NCBI GenBank assembly: GCA_017403145.1
Contig: JAFQOO010000005.1
Span: forward strand, 43,141-107,140
Direction of reading: 5' to 3'
DNA length: 64,000 nt
Source of the DNA: Clostridia bacterium
GTDB lineage: Bacteria > Bacillota > Clostridia > Christensenellales > DTU072
Made by a program: the position numbers and the translations under genes. This document shows, one piece after another, positions 25,671 to 35,053 of this stretch. Within the stretch, counting starts at the first letter, position 1. Every line of letters begins with the position of its first letter. The notes under the pieces were generated by a model, which did not search any database, was not told the origin of the DNA, and saw only the letters and a program-made list of their open reading frames with translations.

Positions 25671-27119
25671 ATGAAGCTAGGCGAATTGATATCGGGCGTA
25701 CCGGTATTGCATCTAATAAACTATAACGAAGACATCGAAATTTCACATTTGACGTTATCCTCCAACGATTGTCAAGAGGGTAGCTTGTTCTTCGCAATAA
25801 GGGGGAGCTCTCACGACGGTGCAAACTATATTTCCGACGTCGAACTAAAGGGCACCGTCGCGGTAGTAACCGAGTGCCCGCTAAAGTGTTCGTTAACCCA
25901 AGTCGTAGTTAGCGACGTTCGTCAAAGTATGGCGCTGATTTCCGCCAATTTTAACTATAACGCACATAAAGAGCTAAAAATCATAGGCATAACGGGTACC
26001 AATGGTAAAACTACCGTTACGAAAATGATAAGCGAAGTGCTAAAAGCCGGCGGTAAAAGGGTGGCTACCATAGGCACGCTTGGGGTATATATGAATGGTA
26101 AGAGAACGCATACTACGCTAACCACTCCCGACCCCATAGAGCTACACCGCATTTTTCAAATTGCCTTGCTTTCGGGAATAGAATACGTCGTTATGGAAGT
26201 TAGTGCCCACGCACTTGAGCTTCGCAAACTTGCGGGTATTCGCTTCGAGGTGGTTGCGCTAACCAATCTTACCCAAGACCATCTGGACTATTTTGGCACT
26301 ATGGAAAACTATAAAAATGCTAAAAAACTATTGTTTTCCAAAGAATTTTCTGCATTTCAAGTTATCAACGTTGACGATGATTTCGGTATAGAGCTAATCC
26401 GTCAAACCAAGGTTCCATTCGCAACCTATGGCGTAAAAAATCCCAGCGACGTGTTTGCAATAGACTACGAAACTCGTATGGGGACAAGGGCTGTTATCAA
26501 CTGTTTCGACGACGTTTTCGAACTTTATTCACCCTTTAGCGGAGATTTCAACCTATACAACACCCTTACCGCCATAACCGTTCTAAGACTACTTTCCATA
26601 AAGAGCGAGGATATTATCAAAGCCTTTTTCCGTATGGAAGAGGTGGAGGGAAGATTTAATATTTTAGGCAATCGCAAAAGGGTAATAATAGATTTTGCAC
26701 ACACCCCCGACGGACTAAAAAACCTTCTTCAAAGTGCTAGGAAGCTAACGGATGGTAGGCTAATAGTGGTATTTGGTTGCGGAGGAAACCGCGATGATAA
26801 AAAACGTAGCGTTATGGGGCGAATTGCTGCTGAGCTTGCCGATTTTACCGTTATAACCAGCGATAACCCACGTTACGAAGAGCCTTTAACGATAATCAGA
26901 CAGATAGAAGAGGGGCACAAAGAGGTCAGCCACAACTATATTTCCATAATAAACCGCTCTCACGCAATCAACTATGCGGTAACCACCGCTAGTACTAACG
27001 ATATCGTAGTAATTGCAGGTAAGGGCGCCGAAGATTACATAGAAGAAAGGGGTGTCAAACGACCTTATTCGGACAAAAACGAAGTGCTAGAGATATTTAG
27101 GCGGTGGAATTATGAGTGA
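25671..27119 (+). CDS. murE: UDP-N-acetylmuramoyl-tripeptide synthetase MurE (meso-DAP type)
   Basis: MurE adds the third stem residue. The 482 residues show ITGTNGKTTVTKMI (P-loop), TTPDPIELHR, VSAHALELRKL and the C-terminal TSDNPRYEEP. The DNPR motif is the established mark of meso-diaminopimelate specificity, as opposed to lysine. The ATG at 25671 follows AAAGGAG closely; an in-frame GTG at 25665 overlaps that site and is less likely. It overlaps mraY by eight bases. Confidence 0.96.
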   Translation: MKLGELISGVPVLHLINYNEDIEISHLTLSSNDCQEGSLFFAIRGSSHDGANYISDVELKGTVAVVTECPLKCSLTQVVVSDVRQSMALISANFNYNAHKELKIIGITGTNGKTTVTKMISEVLKAGGKRVATIGTLGVYMNGKRTHTTLTTPDPIELHRIFQIALLSGIEYVVMEVSAHALELRKLAGIRFEVVALTNLTQDHLDYFGTMENYKNAKKLLFSKEFSAFQVINVDDDFGIELIRQTKVPFATYGVKNPSDVFAIDYETRMGTRAVINCFDDVFELYSPFSGDFNLYNTLTAITVLRLLSIKSEDIIKAFFRMEEVEGRFNILGNRKRVIIDFAHTPDGLKNLLQSARKLTDGRLIVVFGCGGNRDDKKRSVMGRIAAELADFTVITSDNPRYEEPLTIIRQIEEGHKEVSHNYISIINRSHAINYAVTTASTNDIVVIAGKGAEDYIEERGVKRPYSDKNEVLEIFRRWNYE

Positions 27120-28113
27120 TATAAGATTTTTGGCTATCGGTTTTTTATCCACCTTTATCGGGGGAATGTTACTTTCTCCCGCGGTAATATGGTGCGCTAA
27201 AAGGCTAAAAGCCAACCAATCGATTTTAAAATACGTTGAGCAACACGATGCTAAAGCGGGCACTCCCACCTTTGGTGGGCTAATCTTTTTGATATCGGTT
27301 AGCCTTGTTATAGCTATATTCGGTGGCTTTAGATACGCGCTATGTCGAACCGCGACGGTAGTATTCGTCGCATACGGAGTAATAGGCTTTCTAGACGATT
27401 TTATCAAGGTTAAGCTAAAAGACAACAAGGGACTAAAGGCATACCAAAAGATTATATTCCAATTCGGTGTGGCGCTAATAACCGCCATTTTCGCCTATAG
27501 AAGCCCTTATATCGGTTCGGAAATTGCTCTAAACTTTTCCCTTCCAAGCTGGGATATGGGATATTTTTATATCCCTTTTGCAATAGTAACCTTTATTGCG
27601 ATGTCTAACGGAGTAAACCTCACGGACGGACTCGACGGTCTAGCAGGCACGACGACTGCCATATATTCCGCGACCTTTATGGCGCTAATCTTAATCGAGT
27701 ACCTAGACGCTGTAGAGTATGGCAAAACCCAATATGCTATGGAGCTAAAGTATTTGATGCTACTTTCGGTGTGCGTTATAGGCGGAGTACTAGCTTTTCT
27801 ATGGTTCAATAACCATAAAGCCAAAATATTTATGGGGGATACCGGTTCGCTTGCGCTTGGCGGATACTGCTCGGCGGTTGCGTTATTTATAAAAAATCCG
27901 CTTATAAGCATTTTGGTTGGCATAATGATGGTTATAAGTTGCATATCAGTAATAGTACAAGTGGTTAGCTTCAAATTGCGTGGCAAGCGAGTGCTACTAA
28001 TGGCGCCATTCCATCATCATTTGGAGCTAAAAGGCATAAACGAAAGCAAAATCGTAGGCTACTACGCGATAATCACGCTAATTGCGGGCGTTACCGCACT
28101 AACAATAATTTAG
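27112..28113 (+). CDS. mraY: Phospho-N-acetylmuramoyl-pentapeptide transferase MraY
   Basis: A 333-residue ten-helix membrane enzyme that moves phospho-MurNAc-pentapeptide to undecaprenyl phosphate (lipid I). Diagnostic stretches: KAGTPTFGGLIF at the N-terminus, GFLDDFIKV, NLTDGLDGLAGTT, KIFMGDTGSLALGG and the cytoplasmic MAPFHHHLEL. All Asp and His residues of the active site are present. It overlaps murE at the start. Confidence 0.97.
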   Translation: MSDIRFLAIGFLSTFIGGMLLSPAVIWCAKRLKANQSILKYVEQHDAKAGTPTFGGLIFLISVSLVIAIFGGFRYALCRTATVVFVAYGVIGFLDDFIKVKLKDNKGLKAYQKIIFQFGVALITAIFAYRSPYIGSEIALNFSLPSWDMGYFYIPFAIVTFIAMSNGVNLTDGLDGLAGTTTAIYSATFMALILIEYLDAVEYGKTQYAMELKYLMLLSVCVIGGVLAFLWFNNHKAKIFMGDTGSLALGGYCSAVALFIKNPLISILVGIMMVISCISVIVQVVSFKLRGKRVLLMAPFHHHLELKGINESKIVGYYAIITLIAGVTALTII

Positions 28114-28124
28114 GGGGATAAGCT

Positions 28125-29414
28125 ATGAAAACTGCATTGGTTATGGGCATACAAGCTAGTGGAATATCCGCTAGTAATCTTTTAGCAAAGCTAGGCTACG
28201 AGGTACGTTTATACGACGACAAGTTGGAACTTGAAAACAATTATAGGGATAGGGGTGAGGAAATCTACAAAAACCTCGACCTAATAGTGGTGTCGCCCTC
28301 CATTCCCTACGACCACCCCGTGGTTAAAGAGGGTGAAAGTAGAAATATAAAAATCATAAGCGAGCTAGAACTTGGTGCAAGTCAGCTAAAAGCAGGCACT
28401 ATAATAGCGGTTACAGGCACCAATGGCAAGACTACAACCGTTGATATGCTGGAAAAGATGCTCAAAATTATGGGTAAAAAGGTGCGAACTATGGGAAATA
28501 CGGGATATCCCGTTAGCCAAGTAGTACTCGACGGAGAGGAACCTGAGTATGCAATCATAGAGTGTTCTTCCTTCCAGCTGGAGCGCACCTACACCCTGCA
28601 TCCCAAGTACTCATTATTTTTAAACCTTTCGCCCGACCATATGGATAGATACGAAAGGTACGAGGACTATTTTAACGCGAAAAAGCGCATATTCAATATG
28701 CAAAACGTAACCGACTACGCGGTACTAAACTATGATTTAAGACAAATACGCGAGCTTGCAAAGCATCTACCCATCACTATCAAATGGGTTAGCTCCAAGG
28801 AGCAAAAGGGGGACGTAACGGTAAAGGATAACTATTTTTACGTCAAAGGACAACCTCTTATAAGCGCACGCGAAAGTAGGGCTAGAGGGGAGCATAATCG
28901 CTTCAATATGTCGGCGGTAATGAGCGTTGCGTTGTCGCTTGGCGCAACCAAAGAGCAACTTATATCCTTTATTAGAGAATACCGCGTGCTACCTCACCGC
29001 GTAGAGTTCGTTGGCTCGGTTGATGGTATAAGTTATTATAACGACAGCAAAGGCACAAATATCGGCGCTTGCCTAAGTGCCATACGTACGGTAGGCGGTA
29101 ACGTAGGTTTAATAATGGGCGGAAGTGATAAAAAAGAGGACTTTTGCGAGTTTTTCGACGAGGTATATGGCAAAGTCAAATACGTTGCGGTCAGCGGTGC
29201 TAATGCCGAAAAGATATACGGTTCCGCAATGAAAGTTGGTTTTACCGATATTACTATTACTCCCACTCTAGACGAAGCGGTAAAACTGCTCACCGAAAAA
29301 GAGGGAATAGACACCGTACTATTTTCCCCTGCAAGCGCAAGCTTCGATAGATATTCATCCTATCAAGAGAGGGGAGATTACTTTAAGAATAGGGTATATG
29401 CACTCAAGGCGTAA
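28125..29414 (+). CDS. murD: UDP-N-acetylmuramoylalanine--D-glutamate ligase MurD
   Basis: A 429-residue Mur ligase: N-terminal Rossmann-like uridine domain (GIQASGISASNLLAKLGY), P-loop VTGTNGKTTTVDML, ECSSFQLERT, NLSPDHMDRYERYEDY, and YYNDSKGTN in the C-domain, all MurD-specific. Its end overlaps the start of ftsW by 17 bases. Confidence 0.96.
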   Translation: MKTALVMGIQASGISASNLLAKLGYEVRLYDDKLELENNYRDRGEEIYKNLDLIVVSPSIPYDHPVVKEGESRNIKIISELELGASQLKAGTIIAVTGTNGKTTTVDMLEKMLKIMGKKVRTMGNTGYPVSQVVLDGEEPEYAIIECSSFQLERTYTLHPKYSLFLNLSPDHMDRYERYEDYFNAKKRIFNMQNVTDYAVLNYDLRQIRELAKHLPITIKWVSSKEQKGDVTVKDNYFYVKGQPLISARESRARGEHNRFNMSAVMSVALSLGATKEQLISFIREYRVLPHRVEFVGSVDGISYYNDSKGTNIGACLSAIRTVGGNVGLIMGGSDKKEDFCEFFDEVYGKVKYVAVSGANAEKIYGSAMKVGFTDITITPTLDEAVKLLTEKEGIDTVLFSPASASFDRYSSYQERGDYFKNRVYALKA

Positions 29415-30549
29415 CGTAATAGTAAGCACCATTGTACTTTCCCTTTTCGGGCTAGTGATGATATATTCCGCTAGTTCATATTCAGCCGAGCTAAAAACGG
29501 GCGATGCCTTTTTTTACGTAAAGAAACAACTATTCGGTTTTATAGCGGGTATGGTAATGATGGTACTCGGTTATAAGATAAAGAGGGAATGGCTAAAAAA
29601 GTTAAGGTGGGTAATATACGGGGTATCTATGGTATTACTGCTAATACTATTTATCCCGGGAGTAGGTCAAGAGAGTTACGGAGCTACCAGATGGCTTAAC
29701 CTAGGCTTTATAACCTTACAAAGCTCGGAAATAGCAAAGTTTGGGTTGGTAATATTTCTTGCGGGGCATCTGGACGAACATCCACCGACTACCGTTAAAG
29801 GGTTAGTAGTGCCGGTAATATGTGGACTAGCAATGTGTCTATCGGTTATGCTGGAGCCCAATATGTCTATAACTATGGTTATAGGTGCGTCGCTTATGGT
29901 TATGTTATTCATAGGGGGAATAAAGAAGAAACATATATGGGTAGCGGTTGCGCTAATATGTATAGCAATACCGGTACTTATAATACTAGAACCCTATAGA
30001 GTAAAAAGACTAGTGGCATTCGTTGACCCGTGGGCAAATCCCAAGGGAGAGGGATATCAGCTTATACAATCATACTATGCACTTGGTTCAGGTGGACTAT
30101 TCGGCGTAGGATTGTTTAATAGCAGACAAAAGTATCTGTATTTACCATTCGCAGAGAGCGATTTTATCTTTTCGGTTATAGGCGAAGAGCTAGGGCTAGT
30201 AGGATGCCTTTTGGTACTAGCGGTATTTGCGGTACTAATACTAAGCGGTATAAAGATAAGCGTTAAAGCCGAGGATAATTACTCAAGATTGTTGGCGGCG
30301 GGTATTACCTCGGTTATAGCCATTCAAACGCTATTGAATGTTGCGGTTGTTAGTGGGCTTGTTCCACCAACGGGAGTACCGTTACCGTATATTTCTGCAG
30401 GCGGAAGCAGTCTTATGGTATTTACCTTTAGCTCCGGCTTGCTAGCAGGGCTATCTAACGAAAAGAGGGCGGAACCAAAAATAAAAACCAAGAGAAAAGC
30501 AGGTGTAAAAGGTAAACTTAAAGGGGCTTTTGCTCATACATTATCATAG
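29398..30549 (+). CDS. ftsW: Septal peptidoglycan polymerase FtsW
   Basis: A 383-residue SEDS-family glycosyltransferase with about ten membrane helices: IYSASSYSAE in helix one, YGATRWLNLGFITLQSSEIAK, the PFAESDFIFSVIGEELG segment carrying the conserved Asp/Glu, and GVPLPYISAGGSSL near the end. A basic cytoplasmic tail follows. It partners the PBP upstream. The Firmicutes SpoVE and FtsW paralogues cannot be told apart by sequence alone; only one copy lies in this cluster. murG does not follow it, as it usually would. Confidence 0.93.
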   Translation: MHSRRNVIVSTIVLSLFGLVMIYSASSYSAELKTGDAFFYVKKQLFGFIAGMVMMVLGYKIKREWLKKLRWVIYGVSMVLLLILFIPGVGQESYGATRWLNLGFITLQSSEIAKFGLVIFLAGHLDEHPPTTVKGLVVPVICGLAMCLSVMLEPNMSITMVIGASLMVMLFIGGIKKKHIWVAVALICIAIPVLIILEPYRVKRLVAFVDPWANPKGEGYQLIQSYYALGSGGLFGVGLFNSRQKYLYLPFAESDFIFSVIGEELGLVGCLLVLAVFAVLILSGIKISVKAEDNYSRLLAAGITSVIAIQTLLNVAVVSGLVPPTGVPLPYISAGGSSLMVFTFSSGLLAGLSNEKRAEPKIKTKRKAGVKGKLKGAFAHTLS

Positions 30550-30557
30550 GAGTGAAT

Positions 30558-31808
30558 ATGTCCAAATACCTAATCAATGGTGGAAAGCCTCTTAACGGAG
30601 AAATCAATATTCAAGGAGCTAAAAACTCGGTATTGCCAATACTATCCGCCTCGTTATTAACGCAACAAAAGGTGGTAATAAGAAACGTTCCTCGATTACG
30701 CGACGTTGATAATATGCTAAAAATTCTAAAGAATTTGGGTGTGGACTATCAATTTGAGGATAACGTGGTAGTGATTACGCCGAGTACTCTTAGCTCATAC
30801 GAAATACCAAGCGGGCTAGCAAGGGAGTTAAGGAGCTCGATATTCTTACTTGGTTCGGTGCTTGCAAGGGAAAAGAGGGCAAAGGTTGCCTATCCGGGTG
30901 GGTGCGATATAGGATTGCGTCCCATCGACCTACATATAAAGGCGCTCAAGGAAATGGGTGTAAAGATAGTGGAGGGGGGTGGATACGTGTACTGCGATGC
31001 CGAAAATATGGAGCCTAGCAGTATAACTCTCGATTATCCCAGCGTAGGAGCAACCGAAAACGTAATGTTGCTTGCAACCGCAATCGATGGAGTAACTACG
31101 ATAGCAAACTCTGCCGAAGAGCCGGAAATAGAAGACTTACAAAACTTTATAAACGCTATGGGTGGAGAGGTAAGCGGAGCGGGAACGCCATTTTTGAAAA
31201 TAAAGGGTGGAAAACCGCTAAAAAGCGTAGATTATACCGTTATGCCCGATAGGATAGAGGCGGGAACCTTTATAATCGGCACTGTTCTTACGGGTGGCGA
31301 GGTATTGCTCAAGGGGGCTAGGGCGGACCACTTGAACGCACTATTTTCAAAAATTCAAAAATGGGATTGCAAAATTGAGTGGAGTGGTGGTAATATATTA
31401 GTATCCGCAAGCGGAAAGAGGGGAGAACTAGGGATTATCGAAACCAAGCCTTACCCCGGATTTCCAACAGACCTACAAGCAGAGATATGCGTTTTGGGCG
31501 CAGTCGCAAATGGTTCTACAATGATAGTAGAGAACTTGTTTGAAACCCGATATAAGCATATACCGGAGCTACAAAAGATGGGAGCGCAAGTCAAGGTCAA
31601 GGATAGGATAGCCGTCTTCAATGGAGTAAAAGAGCTAACGGGTGCCGAGGTAAACGCTTTCGATTTACGCGGTGGTGCCGGCTTGGTGCTTGCAGGGCTT
31701 ATAGCTAGAGGTGTAACGGAGGTAAATAACGTTCACTTTATAGAGCGCGGATATGAAGATTTTGATATTAAGCTTCGTAAACTTGGAGCGGATATAATAA
31801 AAAAATAG
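30558..31808 (+). CDS. murA: UDP-N-acetylglucosamine 1-carboxyvinyltransferase MurA
   Basis: First committed step of peptidoglycan synthesis: addition of enolpyruvate to UDP-GlcNAc. The 416 residues show KNSVLPILSASLL, RELRSSIFLLG, and PGGCDIGLRPIDLH with the catalytic Cys that fosfomycin alkylates, then FPTDLQ and RGGAGLVLAGL. ATG 30558 follows ATAGGAG at five bases; a GTG at 30552 overlaps that site. Its place between ftsW and divIB is where murG-murC usually sit or adjoin. Confidence 0.96.
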   Translation: MSKYLINGGKPLNGEINIQGAKNSVLPILSASLLTQQKVVIRNVPRLRDVDNMLKILKNLGVDYQFEDNVVVITPSTLSSYEIPSGLARELRSSIFLLGSVLAREKRAKVAYPGGCDIGLRPIDLHIKALKEMGVKIVEGGGYVYCDAENMEPSSITLDYPSVGATENVMLLATAIDGVTTIANSAEEPEIEDLQNFINAMGGEVSGAGTPFLKIKGGKPLKSVDYTVMPDRIEAGTFIIGTVLTGGEVLLKGARADHLNALFSKIQKWDCKIEWSGGNILVSASGKRGELGIIETKPYPGFPTDLQAEICVLGAVANGSTMIVENLFETRYKHIPELQKMGAQVKVKDRIAVFNGVKELTGAEVNAFDLRGGAGLVLAGLIARGVTEVNNVHFIERGYEDFDIKLRKLGADIIKK

Positions 31809-31817
31809 AGGAAACCA

Positions 31818-32492
31818 ATGAAGAAAAGATATCTCTCGGTTGCTATAGGACTGATTATCGTTGCGGTAATAACGATATTTGGTAATATATGCAAAATTAA
31901 TAAGGTGGAAGTGGAGTTCGAAAAAGAACCCGTTTTCGTCGATGCGGTAGAGATATTCGAAAACTCTAAAATCAAGATGGGAAGCTCTATTTTGAGTTTG
32001 AACGAGAACGTTGTTAAAAAGAACGTTATGGAAAGCTACGAGGAAAACCTTATAGCGGTAACCGATATCGTTAGAGTATTCCCAAATAAGATAATAATTT
32101 ATTGCGTGGAGCATACGCCAATGGTGGCTGTTAACGTTAAAGGTGAGAACGGTGTATACGCCATTGCCGACGGTGATTTCCAACTCGATAAAAAGGTAGC
32201 TAAAGAGGAAGTCGACCTTTCGTCGCTTATTTTAATAGAGGGAGTAGAGGTAGACGATACCTATAACACTTCCACTTTCCAAATAATCAACAAAGTTTTC
32301 AAAGCATTCGAAGAAGAGGGCTTGGATTATAACGCACAAGCTAAATTTATAAGCACGCTAACTTTTGGAGTAGGTTCGCTAACGATAGTTACCCGCGATG
32401 GTAATACTTTGAACGTCGATTATAGTTCTACAGACGTGGCGGAATCGGTTAAAAGCGAGTACCAAAACTATCTAAACGTATCCCAATTCTAA
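31818..32492 (+). CDS. divIB: Division protein DivIB/FtsQ
   Basis: A 224-residue bitopic protein: short basic tail, one membrane segment (~5-25) and an external part starting with a POTRA-like strand (KINKVEVEFEKEPVF) and a middle domain containing VFPNKIIIYCVEHTPMVAVN, close to the FtsQ pattern RxxPxxxxIxVxERxPVA. DivIB stabilises FtsL and FtsB/DivIC at the septum. Sequence similarity is weak but the position before ftsA supports it. About ten bases separate it from murA. Confidence 0.82.
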   Translation: MKKRYLSVAIGLIIVAVITIFGNICKINKVEVEFEKEPVFVDAVEIFENSKIKMGSSILSLNENVVKKNVMESYEENLIAVTDIVRVFPNKIIIYCVEHTPMVAVNVKGENGVYAIADGDFQLDKKVAKEEVDLSSLILIEGVEVDDTYNTSTFQIINKVFKAFEEEGLDYNAQAKFISTLTFGVGSLTIVTRDGNTLNVDYSSTDVAESVKSEYQNYLNVSQF

Positions 32493-32520
32493 TATTTTTA
32501 AAAAATTTTCGTTTTCGTTA

Positions 32521-32549
32521 TTGACACGCGCGCACGCATAATATATAAT
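32521..32549 (+). promoter_or_regulatory. Consensus sigma-A promoter of ftsAZ
   Basis: TTGACA (32521-32526), 17-nt spacer and TATAAT (32544-32549) match the consensus fully. The spacer is unusually GC-rich (alternating CG and CA). The leader to ftsA is about 32 nt and carries GGAG. It gives ftsA and ftsZ a supply independent of the MraZ-regulated promoter. Confidence 0.85.
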
Positions 32550-32587
32550 AAAAATATATAAGTGCGTTTTATCGCTATGGAGTAAAG

Positions 32588-33751
32588 ATGAGTAATAAAA
32601 AAGTTGCGGTTCTAGATATTGCCTCCGACGTTATAACACTCGTTGTGCAAGATAGCAAGTTCGTTGATAACTATACCTTCCGTGCATCTAGAGAGTACGA
32701 TGGTTTTTACGACGGAGAATTTTTGGATAAAGAAGGCATTTTTAAAGTCGTGGCTTCCCTTGTTAACGAGTGCGAAAAGGCTACCTTCACCAAGATACAA
32801 GATATATTGGTAGGGGTGCCCGGCGAGTTTACCGCAGTTACTTGCAAAGACGTTGTTATAGACCTCGGCTCCAAGCGCAAAATTACCGAAAAGGACGAAG
32901 AACGTTTTCTAAAAGAGGGCGAACCCAAAGGAACCTCTTTTACTTGCATTACCGCATCGGCAGTATACTTTGAGCTAGACGATGGCACTATGGAATATGC
33001 ACTAAGCGGTCAAGAAACCCAAATTTTAAAGGGCTTGGTAAGTTATATTACTTGCGAAAACTCCTTTATCAATTTGCTAGATAGCGTAGCGGAACAATTG
33101 GGTTTGCGTTTTGATTATACCTCATCGGTTAACGCAGAGCTTTTGTACGTTTGTCCCAATGATTTGCGCGACGAAGGCGTACTTCTTGCCGACGTAGGAT
33201 ATACTACTACCTCGGTTGCCTATGGTTGCGGAGACGGTATTTTGCATTCTTTGTCTTTTAGCTTAGGCTCTGGACATATTGCAGCCGACCTACTAGAATA
33301 TCTTGGTGTACCATACGAGCACGCATACGCGCTTGTTGATAAAATAAATCTTAATATTGCGCCTCACGAAGACGACGTATATTGTATTTCAGTTGGTAGC
33401 GAAATGGCGTATTATAACGTAAAAGAGGTCAATGCAGTAGCTAACTACCGCATTTCCAATATTGCCGAAATGATACTAAAGGCAATAAAGCGCTCGGTAT
33501 ATCCCGTACAAGACGATACATTGTTGCTCCTAACCGGTTCGGGTATAGCACATATTCCCGGCGCAAAAGAAATAGTAGCGAAAATAACGGGTAGAAGGGT
33601 AGAAATTCTTGCTCCCGATAATATGCAACTAAGTAAACCAAAATATTCTCAAGTTGCTGGACTTTTAGTAGTTCAACAAAAGCAACTAAAACAAAAAAAC
33701 AATTTCAACTTTATAACTTTTATCAAAGATAAACTCTTTAGGAGGAAATAA
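32588..33751 (+). CDS. ftsA: Cell division protein FtsA
   Basis: An actin-like membrane tether for FtsZ, 387 residues. Visible: phosphate-1-like strand KVAVLDIASDVITLVV, the VGVPGEFTAV segment of domain 1C, the second phosphate loop DEGVLLADVGYTTTSVAYG, adenosine-motif LLLTGSGIAHIPG, and a C-terminal amphipathic basic helix (FITFIKDKLFRRK) for membrane binding. It is diverged from B. subtilis FtsA, but gene order and the terminal helix support it. Its last codons (AGGAGG) form the ribosome binding site of ftsZ. Confidence 0.9.
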   Translation: MSNKKVAVLDIASDVITLVVQDSKFVDNYTFRASREYDGFYDGEFLDKEGIFKVVASLVNECEKATFTKIQDILVGVPGEFTAVTCKDVVIDLGSKRKITEKDEERFLKEGEPKGTSFTCITASAVYFELDDGTMEYALSGQETQILKGLVSYITCENSFINLLDSVAEQLGLRFDYTSSVNAELLYVCPNDLRDEGVLLADVGYTTTSVAYGCGDGILHSLSFSLGSGHIAADLLEYLGVPYEHAYALVDKINLNIAPHEDDVYCISVGSEMAYYNVKEVNAVANYRISNIAEMILKAIKRSVYPVQDDTLLLLTGSGIAHIPGAKEIVAKITGRRVEILAPDNMQLSKPKYSQVAGLLVVQQKQLKQKNNFNFITFIKDKLFRRK

Positions 33752-33752
33752 A

Positions 33753-34982
33753 ATGTCAAATACTTGTGGCGTAGCAAATATAAAAGTAATTGGTGTAGGC
33801 GGTGGCGGTAATAACGCGGTAAATCGTATGATACTTGCAGGTATAACTTCTTGTACCTTTATTGCTGCAAATACCGATATGCAAGCTCTAAATATGAGCA
33901 AAGCACCCATAAAAGTTCAACTTGGCGCAAACCTAACCAAAGGACTAGGCGCTGGTGCAGACCCCGAAATAGGCGCTCGTGCAGCAGAAGAAAGCAAGGA
34001 AGAAATACGCGCTTTACTAGAAGATACCGACCTTTTATTTATAACCGCAGGTATGGGTGGTGGTACCGGCACGGGTGCAGCTCCCGTTATTGCACAAATG
34101 GCAAGAGAAATGAACATTCTTACCATTGCGGTAGTAACCAAGCCCTTTGAAACCTTCGAGGGTAAAAGAAGAATGGATAATGCCGAAAAGGGTATTGCCG
34201 AGCTTCGCAAGGTAGTAGATACTTTACTAGTTATCCCCAACGAAAAAATCCAAATGTTCGTTCCCAAGGGCACCACTTTGGTACAAGCATTCAAGGTTGC
34301 AGACGACGTTTTGCGTCAAGGTATACAAGGTATTACCGAAATTATTACCACTCCCGCACTTATCAACCTCGACTTTGCCGACATAAAGACCATTATGAAG
34401 AATAAGGGTAACGCACATATCGGTATTGGTAAGGGAAAGGGTGATAATCGTACTATCGAAGCAGTACGTCAAGCTGTTCAAAGTCCTTTGCTTGAAACCA
34501 ACATTCAAGGTGCAACCGATATTATCGTTTACGTAAGTGGCGACGAAGGTCTTACTATGGACGAAGTAAAGCACTCTGTAAGCTTGGTTAGAGACGTAGC
34601 AGACCCCAATGCAAACATTATTTTTGGTACCGGACTTGACGAAACTTTGGGTGATTCTTGTATGATTACCGTTATTGCAACCGGATTTAAGTCCACTCCC
34701 GACGGAAAGTCAAGATATACTGCAATAAACCGTCCTATGTTCAATACCGATAGCGAACAAAGCGCCAGAATGGACCGTATGTATGGATATTCTCGTGAAG
34801 CGGTTGCTACTAACGACCAAATCGCTCAACCCGTACAACCCGTTCAACAAGCTCAACCCATTCAACAAGCTCAACCCATTATCCCCACTCAATCGGAGCA
34901 ACCAAACGGAAGAATGGAAATAGGTGTTAACAACAAAATTCCACCCTTCCTACAAAGAATAAAGGATAGAAACAATAGATAA
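33753..34982 (+). CDS. ftsZ: Cell division GTPase FtsZ
   Basis: The tubulin-like Z-ring protein, 409 residues: VIGVGGGGNNAVNRM, the tubulin signature GMGGGTGTGAAPV, the T7-loop region DFADIKTIM, a short linker and the C-terminal peptide IPPFLQRIKDRNNR that binds FtsA and SepF. The linker has Gln/Pro repeats (QPVQPVQQAQPIQQAQPI) made by near-identical CAACAAGCTCAACCC DNA copies, which may vary in number between strains. A T-tailed hairpin follows. Confidence 0.98.
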   Translation: MSNTCGVANIKVIGVGGGGNNAVNRMILAGITSCTFIAANTDMQALNMSKAPIKVQLGANLTKGLGAGADPEIGARAAEESKEEIRALLEDTDLLFITAGMGGGTGTGAAPVIAQMAREMNILTIAVVTKPFETFEGKRRMDNAEKGIAELRKVVDTLLVIPNEKIQMFVPKGTTLVQAFKVADDVLRQGIQGITEIITTPALINLDFADIKTIMKNKGNAHIGIGKGKGDNRTIEAVRQAVQSPLLETNIQGATDIIVYVSGDEGLTMDEVKHSVSLVRDVADPNANIIFGTGLDETLGDSCMITVIATGFKSTPDGKSRYTAINRPMFNTDSEQSARMDRMYGYSREAVATNDQIAQPVQPVQQAQPIQQAQPIIPTQSEQPNGRMEIGVNNKIPPFLQRIKDRNNR

Positions 34983-35006
34983 TATTACTTATATTCGACC
35001 AAAGAA

Positions 35007-35034
35007 AAGCAAGCCCAATAAGGCTTGCTTTTTT
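35007..35034 (+). terminator. Terminator after ftsZ
   Basis: AAGCAAGCC / GGCTTGCTT (9 bp) around a 6-nt loop, followed by a T-run. It separates division genes from the sporulation genes, implying separate expression of spoIIGA. Confidence 0.85.
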
Positions 35035-35053
35035 AACGTTATAGGGCATAGAA

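Noticed and set aside
33851..34150. Arginine-rich ORF of 99 codons inside ftsZ
   Set aside because: It is a frame shadow of ftsZ with odd composition and no ribosome binding site.
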